Shown here: piece after piece, positions 28,142 through 40,200 of the stretch | Layout of the letters: each line of letters begins with the position of its first letter | How positions within the stretch are numbered: position 1 is the stretch's first letter | DNA from: Dictyostelium firmibasis | Lineage: Eukaryota; Evosea; Eumycetozoa; Dictyosteliales; Dictyosteliaceae | Assembly: GCA_036169595.1 (NCBI GenBank) | Contig: CM069765.1 | Location: 9,047,001-9,111,000 of the forward strand | Length of the DNA stretch: 64,000 nt | Direction: 5' to 3' | Notes under the pieces: model-generated | Database searches by the model: none | What the model was told of the DNA's origin: nothing | What the model saw: the letters and a program-made list of their open reading frames with translations, nothing else | Position numbers and translations under genes: made by a program

Positions 28142-28401
28142 ATGAATTATTCCCACACTGATATTGAAAATCAAAATGGTGCAGAATTAAAACAAATAAA
28201 AAGAGTTGAAGAAAGTAGAAATCAATATATTTTAAGGGAAAACATTGATTATTCTCATGACTGTCCATATTCTATTGCTTTTGTAATTTTGGGTGTTTTC
28301 TTTTGGTTACCATTTTTATTCAACATTGTATACATAAGATCACCAAATACTCATGCTAGAAGAATCGCCATTGCATCTGTAATCTTGGCAGTAAGTATTT
28401 A

Positions 28402-28433
<32 letters not shown>

Positions 28434-28541
28434 TATTATTTTTAATTTCTTTAGAGCATATATTTCTCTGCATTATTTGTCGGTTTAGTCATTTTAGGAA
28501 CTACTGTTGCTTATTACCAAGATAGTAATTGGATGTTATAA
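28142..28541 (+). CDS. Small two-TM membrane protein
   Basis: Exons are 28142-28390 and 28455-28541, with a GTAAGT donor and TTTAG acceptor, giving 111 aa. A hydrophilic N-terminus (1-45) precedes two hydrophobic segments, SIAFVILGVFFWLPFLFNIVY (about 47-67) and a second from IAIASVILA across the intron into SIYFSALFVGLVILGTTVAY. The loop between them is SPNTHARR. The intron interrupts the second membrane helix. It is reminiscent of small fungal and amoebal membrane proteins, but no family is recognised. It converges on the IBtk-like gene with only 47 bp between stops. Confidence 0.7.
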
Positions 28542-28588
28542 AATAAATAAATTTAATAATTATTTTGTATCAACATTAATTTTTTTTA

Positions 28589-29497
28589 TTATCTGATTTT
28601 GGTATTTGTCTTTGTTTTAATTGAATCCAATTCACATTGAATTTCTAATGGTAATTGATCAAAATAAGGTAATGATTTGATATCAGATAAAGTGTTGAAT
28701 TTGGCTTGGCACCAAGATTTTAATAATTTTACATTATAGATTAAAGAGATATGATAGATATAACAAATATATTGAATATCAATTTGAGATCTAATTTTAG
28801 CTGCACAAGCATCCTTTGCCCTTGAAATTTGATGAGCATCACAAATGATGATCATATCTATACATTCATTTGAATCTTCAGGTACTTCTTCACTATAGCA
28901 ATAGTTCAATAGTAATCTTAAACTTGATGGTTGTGTTTCAAACAATTCAATTTCATTTTTATTACTTTCAATGAAACTACCACTTAACATTGTTTTAAAG
29001 TAACCTGATCCTGTATATGCAAATAATTTATAACTATCGATAGTTTCAACTTGTTGTTTTTTCTCTTTATCTGCTTCATCCACTGTATAATTATCACTAC
29101 CACCGCCACCAACTATACTACTACCACTATTACATTTAAATTTAATATCTGAATAAATTGAAGAGAATTCTAAATTTTTTAAAATTTTAAAATCTTCTGA
29201 TAATGTTGATTTTGGTAATTTATCTAATGATTTACTATGAGAGAAATTACAAAGGTATGCCAATCTTTCAATTTCTAAACAATGTGCTAATTGACCTAAT
29301 TCTTGATTTGTAGTTGGTGATAGAACTGTATGATCAGAGTAAATATATCTTAACAATAGAGATAGAATTGAAATTGAAGATATTGAAGGGAAACTTATAT
29401 ATAATACTCTATTTTCATTACCATTTATATCGAATGTACCTGTTGATTCAATGAATGATATTAAATTTGTAGTTTGTGTAAGTGGTATTTTACAATT

Positions 29498-29535
<38 letters not shown>

Positions 29536-31112
29536 CTTCGTCAGTGGTTGCAGTAATTTTATATTGTAATCTTAATAATTTATCAAATTTTTTTGAACGT
29601 GCAGCTAAAACAACTTGATTAGCTTGGATATATTGATCCTTATTATCATTGATAATTAGACGACAATCAGTGAACATTTGAAGATTTAAAGATTTTAATA
29701 ATTCTTCACCAAATATATTATGATCAGGTGATAATGATATCATTGTATTTGAACCACCAGCTGAGATTTTAAAAACACCACCAATAATTGGTTCATTGGT
29801 TGAGGATGCTTCAATTTTAACTCTAGTTAAATTGATTTCTGGATTTATCATCTCACCATGACCACATTGAAGCATGCTATTATCACCATAACAATAAACC
29901 TCACCTTGATCCGATAAAGCTACAACATGTTGATCACCAACTGCAAATGAATGAATTGGATAAGACTGTAGTGGTGCAACTAATTTTGGTTTATCTGAAA
30001 ATTCCGATATTCTAGTTAAATTAATCATACCCAATTGACTCTTTGAATTTACGCCCCATGAATATAGTAAACCACTTTCAGTTAAAACCGTTGTGAAATT
30101 AGTACCACAAGCAATTTGTTTTATAATTTCTTCGGAACCATTCATTTTTGAGGTTATTGAGACAATATCTGGATAGGATGATGAACTTAATTGACATGCT
30201 CTACCTAATCTTCCACTTGCACTTGAACCACATGTATAGACTCTACCATTTTGATCTAAAAATACAGAATGCCAACTACCGCATGATATAGATTTCATTT
30301 TAACAATACTTTGTATTCTTTTTGGTGTAGATTGAAAACCTAATCCATTTTCAGTATCTTTATAACCAAGTTTATTATGTAAATTACTACCGAAACTGTA
30401 CACATCACCATTTATACCCAATATCATAGAGTTATCACATCCTGCTGCTATTGCAATTGCAATTTCATTTAAATCATATCTATTTGATAATGTAATTAAA
30501 GTTGGTGTTGAAACTATATTAAATTCATCACCTAATCCTAATCTACCACTTGCACCATTACCCCATGAATAAACTTGTCCTAAATCATCCATTGCCATTG
30601 AGTGATGGGTACCACATGCTATTGATTTTATACGTTTATTTGAAAGTTCTAATATTTGAGTTGGTATTAATACATCTCTCTTCTTTTTATGACCTGTTTT
30701 ACCATATGAACATAGTCCGGAACTATATACTGTTCCAGTATCTGTTAAAATTAAATTATAGTTTTGTCCAAACTCTGTTTGAATTGGTGCTGAAATTTCA
30801 TCATTAAATAACATATTTGTGGCTTTAGAGTGTGATTTCAATGATAAACTACTCGTTAAAATCGAACCCCATTGATATATTGAAGTTTGCTCTGTCGTTA
30901 ACATTGATGTTTTCAATTTCTTTATTTGATTTGCAACTTGTTTATGATCCATCATAACTGCAATATCCAATGCTGTCATATTTCTATTATCTCTTAATGA
31001 TCCATCAACTAATTCTAATACTAATAATTTTGTAAAATCTAAATTATTTGATATTGCTGAAACATGTAATGGTGTCTTTAATTTTTTTAATAATAAAAAA
31101 AAAATATTAATA

Positions 31113-31149
<37 letters not shown>

Positions 31150-31520
31150 AGAAATTATAAATTAAAAATTAGAAATTTAATTATTTTAAAATAAATATTT
31201 ATATAAATTAATATATTTACTTCACCATATTCATTTGGTAAATCTAAAATTGATTTTGAATATATTTTAGTTGATTTAATTTTATCTACAATTGATTTAT
31301 ATTGAGAAGCTATACTATTTTCAACGGTTGATTGAATTATAAATGTTAAACAAGTATCACCATTTTTATCAACAAAACTAAAAAAATCTCTAACACTTTC
31401 TAATTTACAATTTGCAGCCATATTGGCAACTTTTAATGGTGGAAATGAATCAAATGTAATTGAGCCATCTAATATCTTTTCAAAATCTGAAGTTAATTCT
31501 CTACTATAATAATATGACAT
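28589..31520 (-). CDS. IBtk-like protein: ankyrin, RCC1 repeats and two BTB domains
   Basis: Exons are 31520-31221 and 31075-28589, giving 928 aa. The intron interrupts an ankyrin repeat (NEYGE-TPLHVSAISNN). Order: ankyrin (about 55-165), RCC1 beta-propeller blades (about 200-545: SIACGTHHSMAMDDLGQVYSW, GLGDEF, SCGSWHSVFLDQNGRVY), BTB 1 (about 555-700, interrupted by poly-Gln), BTB 2 (about 735-855: SDIKFKC, YKLFAYTGSGYFKTML). This exact order is that of animal IBtk, a substrate adaptor of CUL3 ubiquitin ligases that inhibits Bruton kinase. A CUL3-adaptor role is inferred from the two BTBs. There is no Bruton-type kinase known in amoebae to my knowledge, so the conserved job is probably ubiquitination. 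Confidence 0.82.
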
Positions 31521-31960
31521 TATTTTATAATATATATAACAATTATAATAAAAAAAAAATTAAAAAAATAAAGAGAAAAAAAAAAAAAAAATATATTAAT
31601 ATTAAAAAATTAATTTGGTAAAATTATGATAAAAAATCAAATCAGAATTTTTTTAGATTTTTTTTTTTTAATTTTGTTTGAGAAAAAAAAATAAAAAAAA
31701 AATAAAAAAAAAATAATTAAAAAAAAAAAAAAAAAAATTCTAACCGACACAAACACTGAAAATATTTATTATTTTCTTTGAATATTATTCAAATTTGATA
31801 ACATAAATAATAATTATTGAATAAATAAAAAAATAAATATATAAAAAAAAAAATTAAGTTCAATTTTTTAAAAAAAAAAAAAATTAAATAAAAAAAAAAA
31901 AAAATTAAATAAAAAAATTTAAAAAAAAAAAAAAAAAAAATTAAAAAATTAAAAAAAGAA

Positions 31961-31994
<34 letters not shown>

Positions 31995-32426
31995 AAGATC
32001 ATAAATTCTAATCAAACATTATCGCGAAATTCTATTTTTGCATAGAGAGTTCTCTTTTCTTTGTTTAAATTTTTTTTTTTAAAAAAAAATTTTCAAACCA
32101 GAGTTTTTATTTTTTTTTGTTTTTTTTTCAATTATTTGCCCAGCCAAAAAAGAAATAAGTGTCAAATGTTTGTTTTTTTTTTTTTTTTGAGTCTCATTTC
32201 TGGTAAATAATTAAAATTTGAGTGATAATTTTTTTAAATGGCTTTTTTTTTCCTTTTCTTTTTTTTTTTTTTTTTATAATAATACAAACAAAAAAAAAAA
32301 AAATACAAAGTTACAAAAAAAAAGAAAATAAAATAAAATAAAATAAAATAAAATAAAATAAAAATAAATAATAGAAAAAAATAGGTAAATTCAAAAATTA
32401 AAAATAGAATTTTAAGTTTTTTGAAT

Positions 32427-32458
<32 letters not shown>

Positions 32459-32504
32459 TTCTTTCTAAATAAATAAATAAATATTCTTTCTTTAAACAAT
32501 AAAA
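31521..32504. other. Long spacer between divergent genes
   Basis: Mostly A runs, T runs and an (AAAAT)n stretch at about 32330-32362. The minus-strand frame at 32412-32633 overlaps the next coding exon and is a shadow. No regulatory element could be identified. Confidence 0.55.
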
Positions 32505-32854
32505 ATGCCACAAACATATATTTCTGCAATTCCATCTATGGGTGATGATAAAGATAGAGTACACAAAACAACATGGAATTTTAAAAATTCTGGTTTTTCT
32601 ATTAATTATATTCTCGAAATTCATAAACATCAAGAAACTGTTACCATTAAAATGAACGATATCGTTGAAATACCATCAATTACAAGAGAATATGTTACGA
32701 GATTTACACTTGCTGGTGATACATTTTTAGTAACTCCTCCAACTAAATTTGTATGTTTTTTTATTTTTTTTTAATTTTTTATTATTAACTATTATTATTA
32801 TTATAATTATTATTATTTACCATTTTAATATTATTTTAATTTTATTTTTTTTAA

Positions 32855-32890
<36 letters not shown>

Positions 32891-33375
32891 ACTAACATAT
32901 TTAAAAATTATAATTCTTTTTTTATTTTTTTATTTAAAAACAGCATACACATTTTCGTTTATATAGAAATGGATATGATGTTATAAATAATGATGAATTT
33001 AATTTTACGAAAGATGGTTATTTTAAGAGTAAGGTTTTAGAAGTTATCTCGTGTGTATTGGTTGTTGGTATACCATATATTTTATACAAAGAGTCTGTAA
33101 TGAATAAAAATGAATGTATTATTGAAGTTTTAAATGATAAAGTTATTGAATGCGGTTTAAATAGAAGACCAAGATCACCAACGCCAGAAAAAGAAGAACA
33201 AGAACAACAACCACAAGAACCAGAAATACATCCACATTTACTTTTCCATTTACAATATCAACAACAACAACAACAACTTCTTTTACAACAACAACAACTT
33301 CAATTACAACAACAACAACTCCAACAACAACAAATTCAACAACAACATCAACAACCACAACAAGTTCAAATTTGA
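32505..33375 (+). CDS. Hypothetical protein with poly-Gln tail
   Basis: Exons are 32505-32750 and 32944-33375, with a GTATGT donor and ACAG acceptor, giving 225 aa. The N-terminal 170 residues look globular, with alternating short strands (WNFKNSGFSINYILEI, FTLAGDTFLVTPPTKFHTHF, ISCVLVVGIPYILYK). The rest is Pro/Glu then Gln/Leu-rich. The single hydrophobic stretch (VLEVISCVLVVGIPYILY) could be a buried strand pair and need not be a membrane helix. No family recognised. The splice join is well supported by frame and by the even character of the two halves. Confidence 0.65.
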
Positions 33376-33444
33376 ACCTCAATTAGTTTTAATCTTTTTT
33401 TCTTTCCTCAATTACTGAAAATATTCTGGTTGAAATGTATTTTT

Positions 33445-33756
<312 letters not shown>

Positions 33757-33830
33757 GTTAGAATAAAAAAATTATTTTATAGAGAAAAAACTTTTTTTTT
33801 TTTATTATTTATCTTTTTTTTTTAAAATTA

Positions 33831-36425
33831 TTAAATGGTTTGAAAATAATTATTTATAATATTATATGAATAACTCTCTATTGTCTCACCTTCACTTTCA
33901 CAATCATCATCATTATTATCATCAACCAAACTACTAACCTTTACATCGATTTCATGTTGAATATTTGGGTCAATATCATCGTCATAATTATCATTTTCGA
34001 TTTTTAATTGATTTGAATGATAATAGCTTGAAGATGCTTCGTCAACTCCAAAACTAATATTGTTGGTTTTGAAATTATTATTAATTTCTAGAGCTTTAAA
34101 ATTATCATCAAATTTTGTTATTAAATTAGTTGAAATAATTGTTGGAGATGAAATAACAATAAATGGATATTCTGAATCTATAGAGTTTTGACATGGCGAT
34201 GAAGTTGATGAAGAAACAATTGAGGATGTTGAAGAGCATGATGAGGATAAACCATGTGAAGAAACATTTGATGATATTACTGAAGAAGATGAAGATGCCA
34301 ATGAAGAGGAACAAGACAAAGATGACGATGATGAAGAAGAAGAGGATGCGAAAGAGGAAGAGGAAGTTAATGGTAATGAAGAAGATATATAAGAAGATGG
34401 AGAAGATTTTGAAATTCTTAGTTGTAAATTCTTTTGTTTTTGTTGTTGTTTTTGTTGTTGTTTTTGTTTTAATTTTTGTTTTTGTTTTTGTTTTTGCTGA
34501 TTTTCAATTTGTTTTTTCTCCTTTTCTAAATTTAAATCATGTTTTTTCTTTTCAAGTTCAAGTTCATTAATTTTCTCTTTTTTAATTTGAGATTCAATTT
34601 CAGATTGTTTTTGTTTTGCAGATTCTAACTTCTTTTTCTTTTTTTGAATTGATTTTTCTACCTTTTTCTCTTCTATTAATTGTTTTTCAAATTCTTTTTC
34701 TTTTTCTTTTTGAGCTTCGATTTCTTCTTTTGTTAAAATTATTGGTGGTGTGATTTGTTTAATTTTTCTTGTTTTTAATTGTTTAAAAGTGTATCCACTC
34801 ATACCATTTATATTTTGTATACTTTCTTCAATTTCATATGGTGAAATTTCTTCTATTCCAAAATCATCATTTTCATAAAAACTATAATATTTACTATAAC
34901 TATTATTTCCATCATTATCTTCATCATCATTTTCATCATCATCGTCATCATCATCATCATCATTATCATTACAATCACTATCATTATTATTATTATTTGA
35001 AAAGTAATTTTCTTGTATTAATAAGTTTGAATAATTTAAACAACCAGATTTGATATCTTTATTAAATGGATAAACATCTGCCCAATCATAAAGTTCAAAT
35101 TCATTCTCATATGTTTTAAAAGAAGTATTATGATTTATAAAGTTTTTTACAGTACCAAATGAGTTTGATTTATAACCATCAATTGTTGATTGATTTTGAA
35201 TTAATGATAAATCATTATACTTGAGATTTTTGACTCTTTTATATTTACCAAGTTTACCATATTCAACTTCACTATAATAGTTATGCTTTTCAAAGATAGC
35301 TCTATGTTCAGGTTTAAGAAAACCTAATAAATGAAACTTTGGATAAAGTTTACATTCAGATTGAGAACTACTAGTGAATGGAATTCTACTTGCAACCACT
35401 TTCTTTGAAATGTCTTTAATGGCTTTATCCATGGTGAGATCAAAGTATTCAAAGATGAATTTTTCAATTTTATCAGATAAACCATATGATGACTGTAATC
35501 CATATAGTTTTGATCTTTCAAACTTTTCAGTTTCCAATGTTGCCGAGATTTCAACTTCTCTTCTATACAATAGACTTTCAAAATATTCATATTCATCGAT
35601 ATCTTGAATTTTTTTTTTTGATTGAACAATATGGTTATGAATTTTCATTAATTTTTCAAAGTAGTCATTTACAACCTCTTCTAATACATTAATTCTTAAA
35701 ACCAATGTACCAATATAGTCACATGAAAATATTAATTTATTTTGATTGTCTCTATCTTGATATTGATTTAATTCATGTTGATCAAATTGTTGCTTTATAT
35801 AATTTGCAAGGATGAAAGCTATATCGGTTTTATTCACTTTTTTGGCCATAAATGATATAATTCTATTTGTTGGAGTATTGGTAGTATTGTTTTCAATGGC
35901 AAATCTAAGAATATTTTTATAAAATTCGAAACCAACATTTCTATGATTATTCCAACCGTTTGCAAACACATTTATCATTAAATCTAATGAAGTAGGTTCA
36001 TTTAATAGAACCGACAATTTTATTAGATTGGTATCGAATAAAAGTCCATATCTGAAAATCTTTTCATAGAAATCAGTATCATGGCAAAATAATAAAATCA
36101 CTATGTATTGTTCTTGAGTAAGATAAAATCTTTCACCTTTAACAATCATTGATTTTATTTTTTTAAAATCTTTTTTTTCTATTAGTGAATCTAATTTTTT
36201 ATTTATCTCTTCATTAATTTCAAAGTCATTATTAAATGGTTTACTACATTTCATTGGATTAATTCCAACTAATATAACTTCAGTTGGTGATAAATTACCA
36301 ATTATAGAATTATTATTTGTTAATGATAATGTATTTGGTGATTTATTAGTTGAAGTAGTTATTGTTGTTGTTGTGGTTATTATTATTTCATTATTTTTAT
36401 TATTTTTTGATTTTAAATTGATCAT
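33831..36425 (-). CDS. Large protein with helical core, K/E/Q coiled coil and Ser-rich tail
   Basis: A single exon of 864 aa. After a Thr/Asn-rich start, residues 70-460 are complex and helical (LDSLIEKKDFKKIKSMIVKG, FCHDTDFYEKIFRYG, LNEPTSLDLMINVFANGW), reminiscent of the degenerate ankyrin-like repeats common in this genome. Then come an acidic Asn/Asp tract (about 480-510), a strongly charged coiled coil (about 560-665, KEIEAQKEKEKEFEKQ onward, ending in a KQ-rich run), a poly-Ser region (about 675-740) and an acidic C-terminus. No catalytic motif is visible. Function unknown. Confidence 0.75.
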   Translation of the reverse strand: MINLKSKNNKNNEIIITTTTTITTSTNKSPNTLSLTNNNSIIGNLSPTEVILVGINPMKCSKPFNNDFEINEEINKKLDSLIEKKDFKKIKSMIVKGERFYLTQEQYIVILLFCHDTDFYEKIFRYGLLFDTNLIKLSVLLNEPTSLDLMINVFANGWNNHRNVGFEFYKNILRFAIENNTTNTPTNRIISFMAKKVNKTDIAFILANYIKQQFDQHELNQYQDRDNQNKLIFSCDYIGTLVLRINVLEEVVNDYFEKLMKIHNHIVQSKKKIQDIDEYEYFESLLYRREVEISATLETEKFERSKLYGLQSSYGLSDKIEKFIFEYFDLTMDKAIKDISKKVVASRIPFTSSSQSECKLYPKFHLLGFLKPEHRAIFEKHNYYSEVEYGKLGKYKRVKNLKYNDLSLIQNQSTIDGYKSNSFGTVKNFINHNTSFKTYENEFELYDWADVYPFNKDIKSGCLNYSNLLIQENYFSNNNNNDSDCNDNDDDDDDDDDENDDEDNDGNNSYSKYYSFYENDDFGIEEISPYEIEESIQNINGMSGYTFKQLKTRKIKQITPPIILTKEEIEAQKEKEKEFEKQLIEEKKVEKSIQKKKKKLESAKQKQSEIESQIKKEKINELELEKKKHDLNLEKEKKQIENQQKQKQKQKLKQKQQQKQQQKQKNLQLRISKSSPSSYISSSLPLTSSSSFASSSSSSSSSLSCSSSLASSSSSVISSNVSSHGLSSSCSSTSSIVSSSTSSPCQNSIDSEYPFIVISSPTIISTNLITKFDDNFKALEINNNFKTNNISFGVDEASSSYYHSNQLKIENDNYDDDIDPNIQHEIDVKVSSLVDDNNDDDCESEGETIESYSYNIINNYFQTI

Positions 36426-37077
36426 TTTTTTATTTTTTATTTTTTTTTCAAAAATTAATTTTCAAAGATTATTTTTATTAATTTATATAATTTATTTTTG
36501 AGATTTAACTATTTAAGTAAATAAATAAAAAGTATTTTTTTTTAATTTTTTTTTTTTGAAAATAATTTTTTGAAATTAATAGAGAGAAAATAATAATATT
36601 AAAAAGTGAATGAATACAAAAATTAAATAAAGTAAATTAATAAAAACAAAAAAAAAAAAAAGAAAATAAAATAAAAAAAAAGAAATTAAAATTATAATAA
36701 AAAAAAATTTTTTTAAAAAAAAAAAAACACAATAATAGTATTATGAATAAAAATAGAAATATTACATGAATGATTTACATTGTATTTAAATAAACACACT
36801 CACACTCACACCCACACTCTCACCCACACTCTTTCAAACACAATAAAATTATACACACACAATTTCTCAAAACACACCCATCAACCACCCAAAAAATTAA
36901 TTTTTTTTTTTTTATTATTATTTTTTTAATATTGTTTTTTTTTTTTAATATTAAATTTAAAATATTATTGTTTTATTTTTATTAATTTGGGTTTTTTAAT
37001 CTTTTTTTACTCTAAAAAAAAAAAAAAAAACAAAGAAATAAGTGATAAAATTTTTTTTGGAACTCAAAAAAATTTCG
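36426..37077. other. Spacer with CA-rich strand-asymmetric patch
   Basis: AT-rich 5' flank of the preceding gene. It contains a patch at about 36793-36895 with repeated CACAC/CACTC/CACCC phrases, unusual C-rich, G-free DNA for this genome. It could be promoter or 5' UTR sequence of the minus-strand gene; read on the minus strand it is GT/GAG-rich. Confidence 0.5.
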
Positions 37078-37174
37078 ACCACAATTCCCTTTTTTTCTCG
37101 ATTATATTTTTTTATACACCTTAATTTTTTTTTTTTTTAAAAAAATATAATCGAGAAAAAAAGGGAATTGTGGT
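37078..37174. repeat. Perfect 37-bp-arm hairpin downstream of vps15
   Basis: Arms 37078-37114 and 37138-37174 are exactly complementary, with a 23-nt T-rich loop. The outer ends read ACCACAATTCCC and GGGAATTGTGGT. It lies 31 bp past the vps15 stop codon, probably in its 3' UTR. It might be a folded 3' end, a small-RNA precursor or a foldback element. Confidence 0.9.
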
Positions 37175-37204
37175 ATTATTTAGAAAAAAAAAAATCTATT
37201 ATTT

Positions 37205-40200
37205 TTATTTCCAAACTTTGACAACACCATCGGTACTTGCAGAAATCAACATTGGATTTGGTACTTCCATCATTTTTATATCTAAAATTGGTTCTTGATG
37301 ATGAACTGTTGGCATTGATATTGAAGTTTTTGATTTTTGTTGTTGTAAATGATTGATGTATTGTTGTTGTTGTTGCTGTTGTTGCAATTGATATTGTAGT
37401 TGTAATTGAGCTTGATATTGTTGTTGTGATAGTGAGGATGATGAGGATGTTGATAGGGGTTGACCTCCAATACTATTACCAAACATTGTATTCTGTTGTA
37501 AAGAGTTGGAATAGAATGAAGAGGAACTGGTATCATGCCAAACTTCTTCATGAATTTCACAAGCATTGCTTGTATCATTTGAGAATTTGTGAGTATAAAA
37601 TGGTGGAGGTTCTTTACCAATCGACACATAATAAGATTGAGGTAAATTATTCCAATCCCAAAGTTTAATTCTTTTATCATCACCTGCTGTTATTAAAAAT
37701 GGACAGTTTGGTGGATTGAGTAATGCCCTAACTATTGGTGTTGGTTTAATAATAATTGAACTTTCATTATTATTATTACTATTATTGCCACTATTGCTAT
37801 TGTTATTATTATTATTGATATTGTTATTATTATTATTATTATTATTATTGTTATTGTTATTATTACTATTATTTATAATACTATTTACTAATGAGTTTGA
37901 AGGTAGTTGTGAATATGAATTTGTTTTAAGATTTTCTGTGCCAAAATCATAATTACTTGTGGTTGTGGAAGTTGTCATATTAATTGGTTTGTTCAATTGT
38001 TGTTGTTGCGATTGTGGTTGCTGTGGTGGTTGTTGTTCATAAGATCTTCTAAATACACGAGTTGTCTTTTTATTCGACAAGTCGAAAACAATGACATTGT
38101 CTTGTTCAGTTGAAATATAAACCCAACTTTCTGAAGCAGATTTTGAGAGCATATATGGAGCAAACTTTAAGATACGGCCATTTGAAACACGAACACTATA
38201 GAGTGGTATACCAAATCTAAGGTCCCAACAAGTTAAGAAACCTCTGCTTGTACCAGTAACCAACCAATTTCTATTTGGATCGATAAGGAATGCTTGAATT
38301 AAACCTAATGATGCATCGTTAACGAGGTTGAAAGCATCTTGTTGACTTCTTAAATCCCAACCATGAATACCACCTTTTGTGGTTGCATAGGTTACAACCG
38401 ATGATGAGTTTGTACTATAATGACTAACCGACACAATGTTACCACGTGTAGTTTCAGTGATATTCTTTACCGTTGAGAGATTGGTATACTTTATATTACC
38501 ATTCTTTTGCTTACCACTAATACCAACACGAAAAACATGTATAGAACCTTTATCGGATGCCGATGCGATGGAATGAGTTTTCTCACAGATTGAAATTGAT
38601 GTGATTCTGCCCTCTTGTTGAGCATAGGTCTGACGAGCTCTATTGGTAACACTCTTTTCCATTCTTTGACAATCCCAAATCTTTACGGTACCATCATTAC
38701 TTGCAGTTGCAAAGAAAAGATTGTCACTGCTAACTTGAATTTCATTTACCGCTGCTTTATGTTCAAAGAAATGACTAACCAAAATACCCATTGGTCTCCA
38801 TGTTGAGTTTAGTGTATTATCCAATCCATTACCATTACCATATAAACTACCACTACCACCATTACCAATATTGCTATTACTACCACCTACACCACCACTA
38901 TTACTATTGATACCACCACCACCCATACTACCATTACCACTACTTCCACCTACACCACCAATACCACCACTATTGCCATTAATACCTGAAACACCACCAT
39001 TGATATTGCTACCTCCACTACCAATACCACCAATACCACCACCTGATGATAGTAATCCGCCACCCAAAACTGAATCGGTGCTACCTAAATCTGGTAAAGG
39101 TAGTGGCACCCTTATTGAACAATCTACATTTGTTTCAACCTTTAATATGGATGATAAACCCATCTTTGGATCTCTAATATGATATTTCTTTGAAACTACA
39201 TTCAAATCTGCCGGACTAACTAAATCAACCTTTACAGCATTTGGGTTTTGTCCACCAATTTGATTCATTTGTGGTGTCGTTGTAGTACCACCACCTATAA
39301 TAACACTACCACTCATTGTACTATTCATACCGTTATTATTATTATTATTATTATAATTATTACTATTTACATTACTTATACCGCTACTACTATTTATACT
39401 ATTTGCATTATTATTAATACCAACAGAGGAATTTAATACAGAAGTTGATAATGGTGATGATGAAGTTGATGTATTATTATTTGTTGTATTACTATTTGTT
39501 AATGATGATGATGTTGATGATGGTGTTATTGTATTACTACCAATTGCCAAACCTAATGAAACCGTTGAATTATTTAAACTTTGTTCACCACCTCTAATCT
39601 TTACCATTCTAATCGGTATTGAATTTGGTAATTTTGTAACATCAACCTGTGAAGATGACAATGGAATATTATTACTATTATTTAATATTGATGCACTTAA
39701 ACCTGTTAATTGTGGTGAAGATGATCTTCCTAATGTAATTGTTGATGAACCTGTTGTATTGGTAATTTGTTGTTGAATTGTTGATTGTTGTTGAATTGTT
39801 GATTGTTGTTGTTGTTGTTGTTGTTGAATAATTGATGTATTATTTAAAACGCTATGTAAATTTACAGTTGAATTTGTTGGTGTCGTTGAATTACTATTGC
39901 TACTTGTAGATGAAGTTAATGGATTATTACCACTTATTAAAGTTGAACCACTTGTACGAAATACTAAAACATTACCTTCACCACCATTATTGTTATTAGG
40001 ATCTAAATCTTTGAATTTCTTTGACTGAAGATAATCAAAACATTTAATAACTTTGGATTGATCAGAGTCACTTATACCTAAACTAGTCATTTGTTTGAGG
40101 AAAGCTATTGACTCCTCAGTTGATGATGATAATAAACTACCAATATCACCAGATGTTGAATTTATTGAAGAATTTGATGCTGACAAAATATTTGGTACAA

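Noticed and set aside
32412-32633. Minus-strand frame before the poly-Gln protein
   Set aside because: It overlaps the first coding exon on the opposite strand and has no support.
34193-34570. Plus-strand Met/Lys-rich protein
   Set aside because: Antisense shadow of the poly-Ser and Lys/Gln-rich parts of the 864-aa gene.
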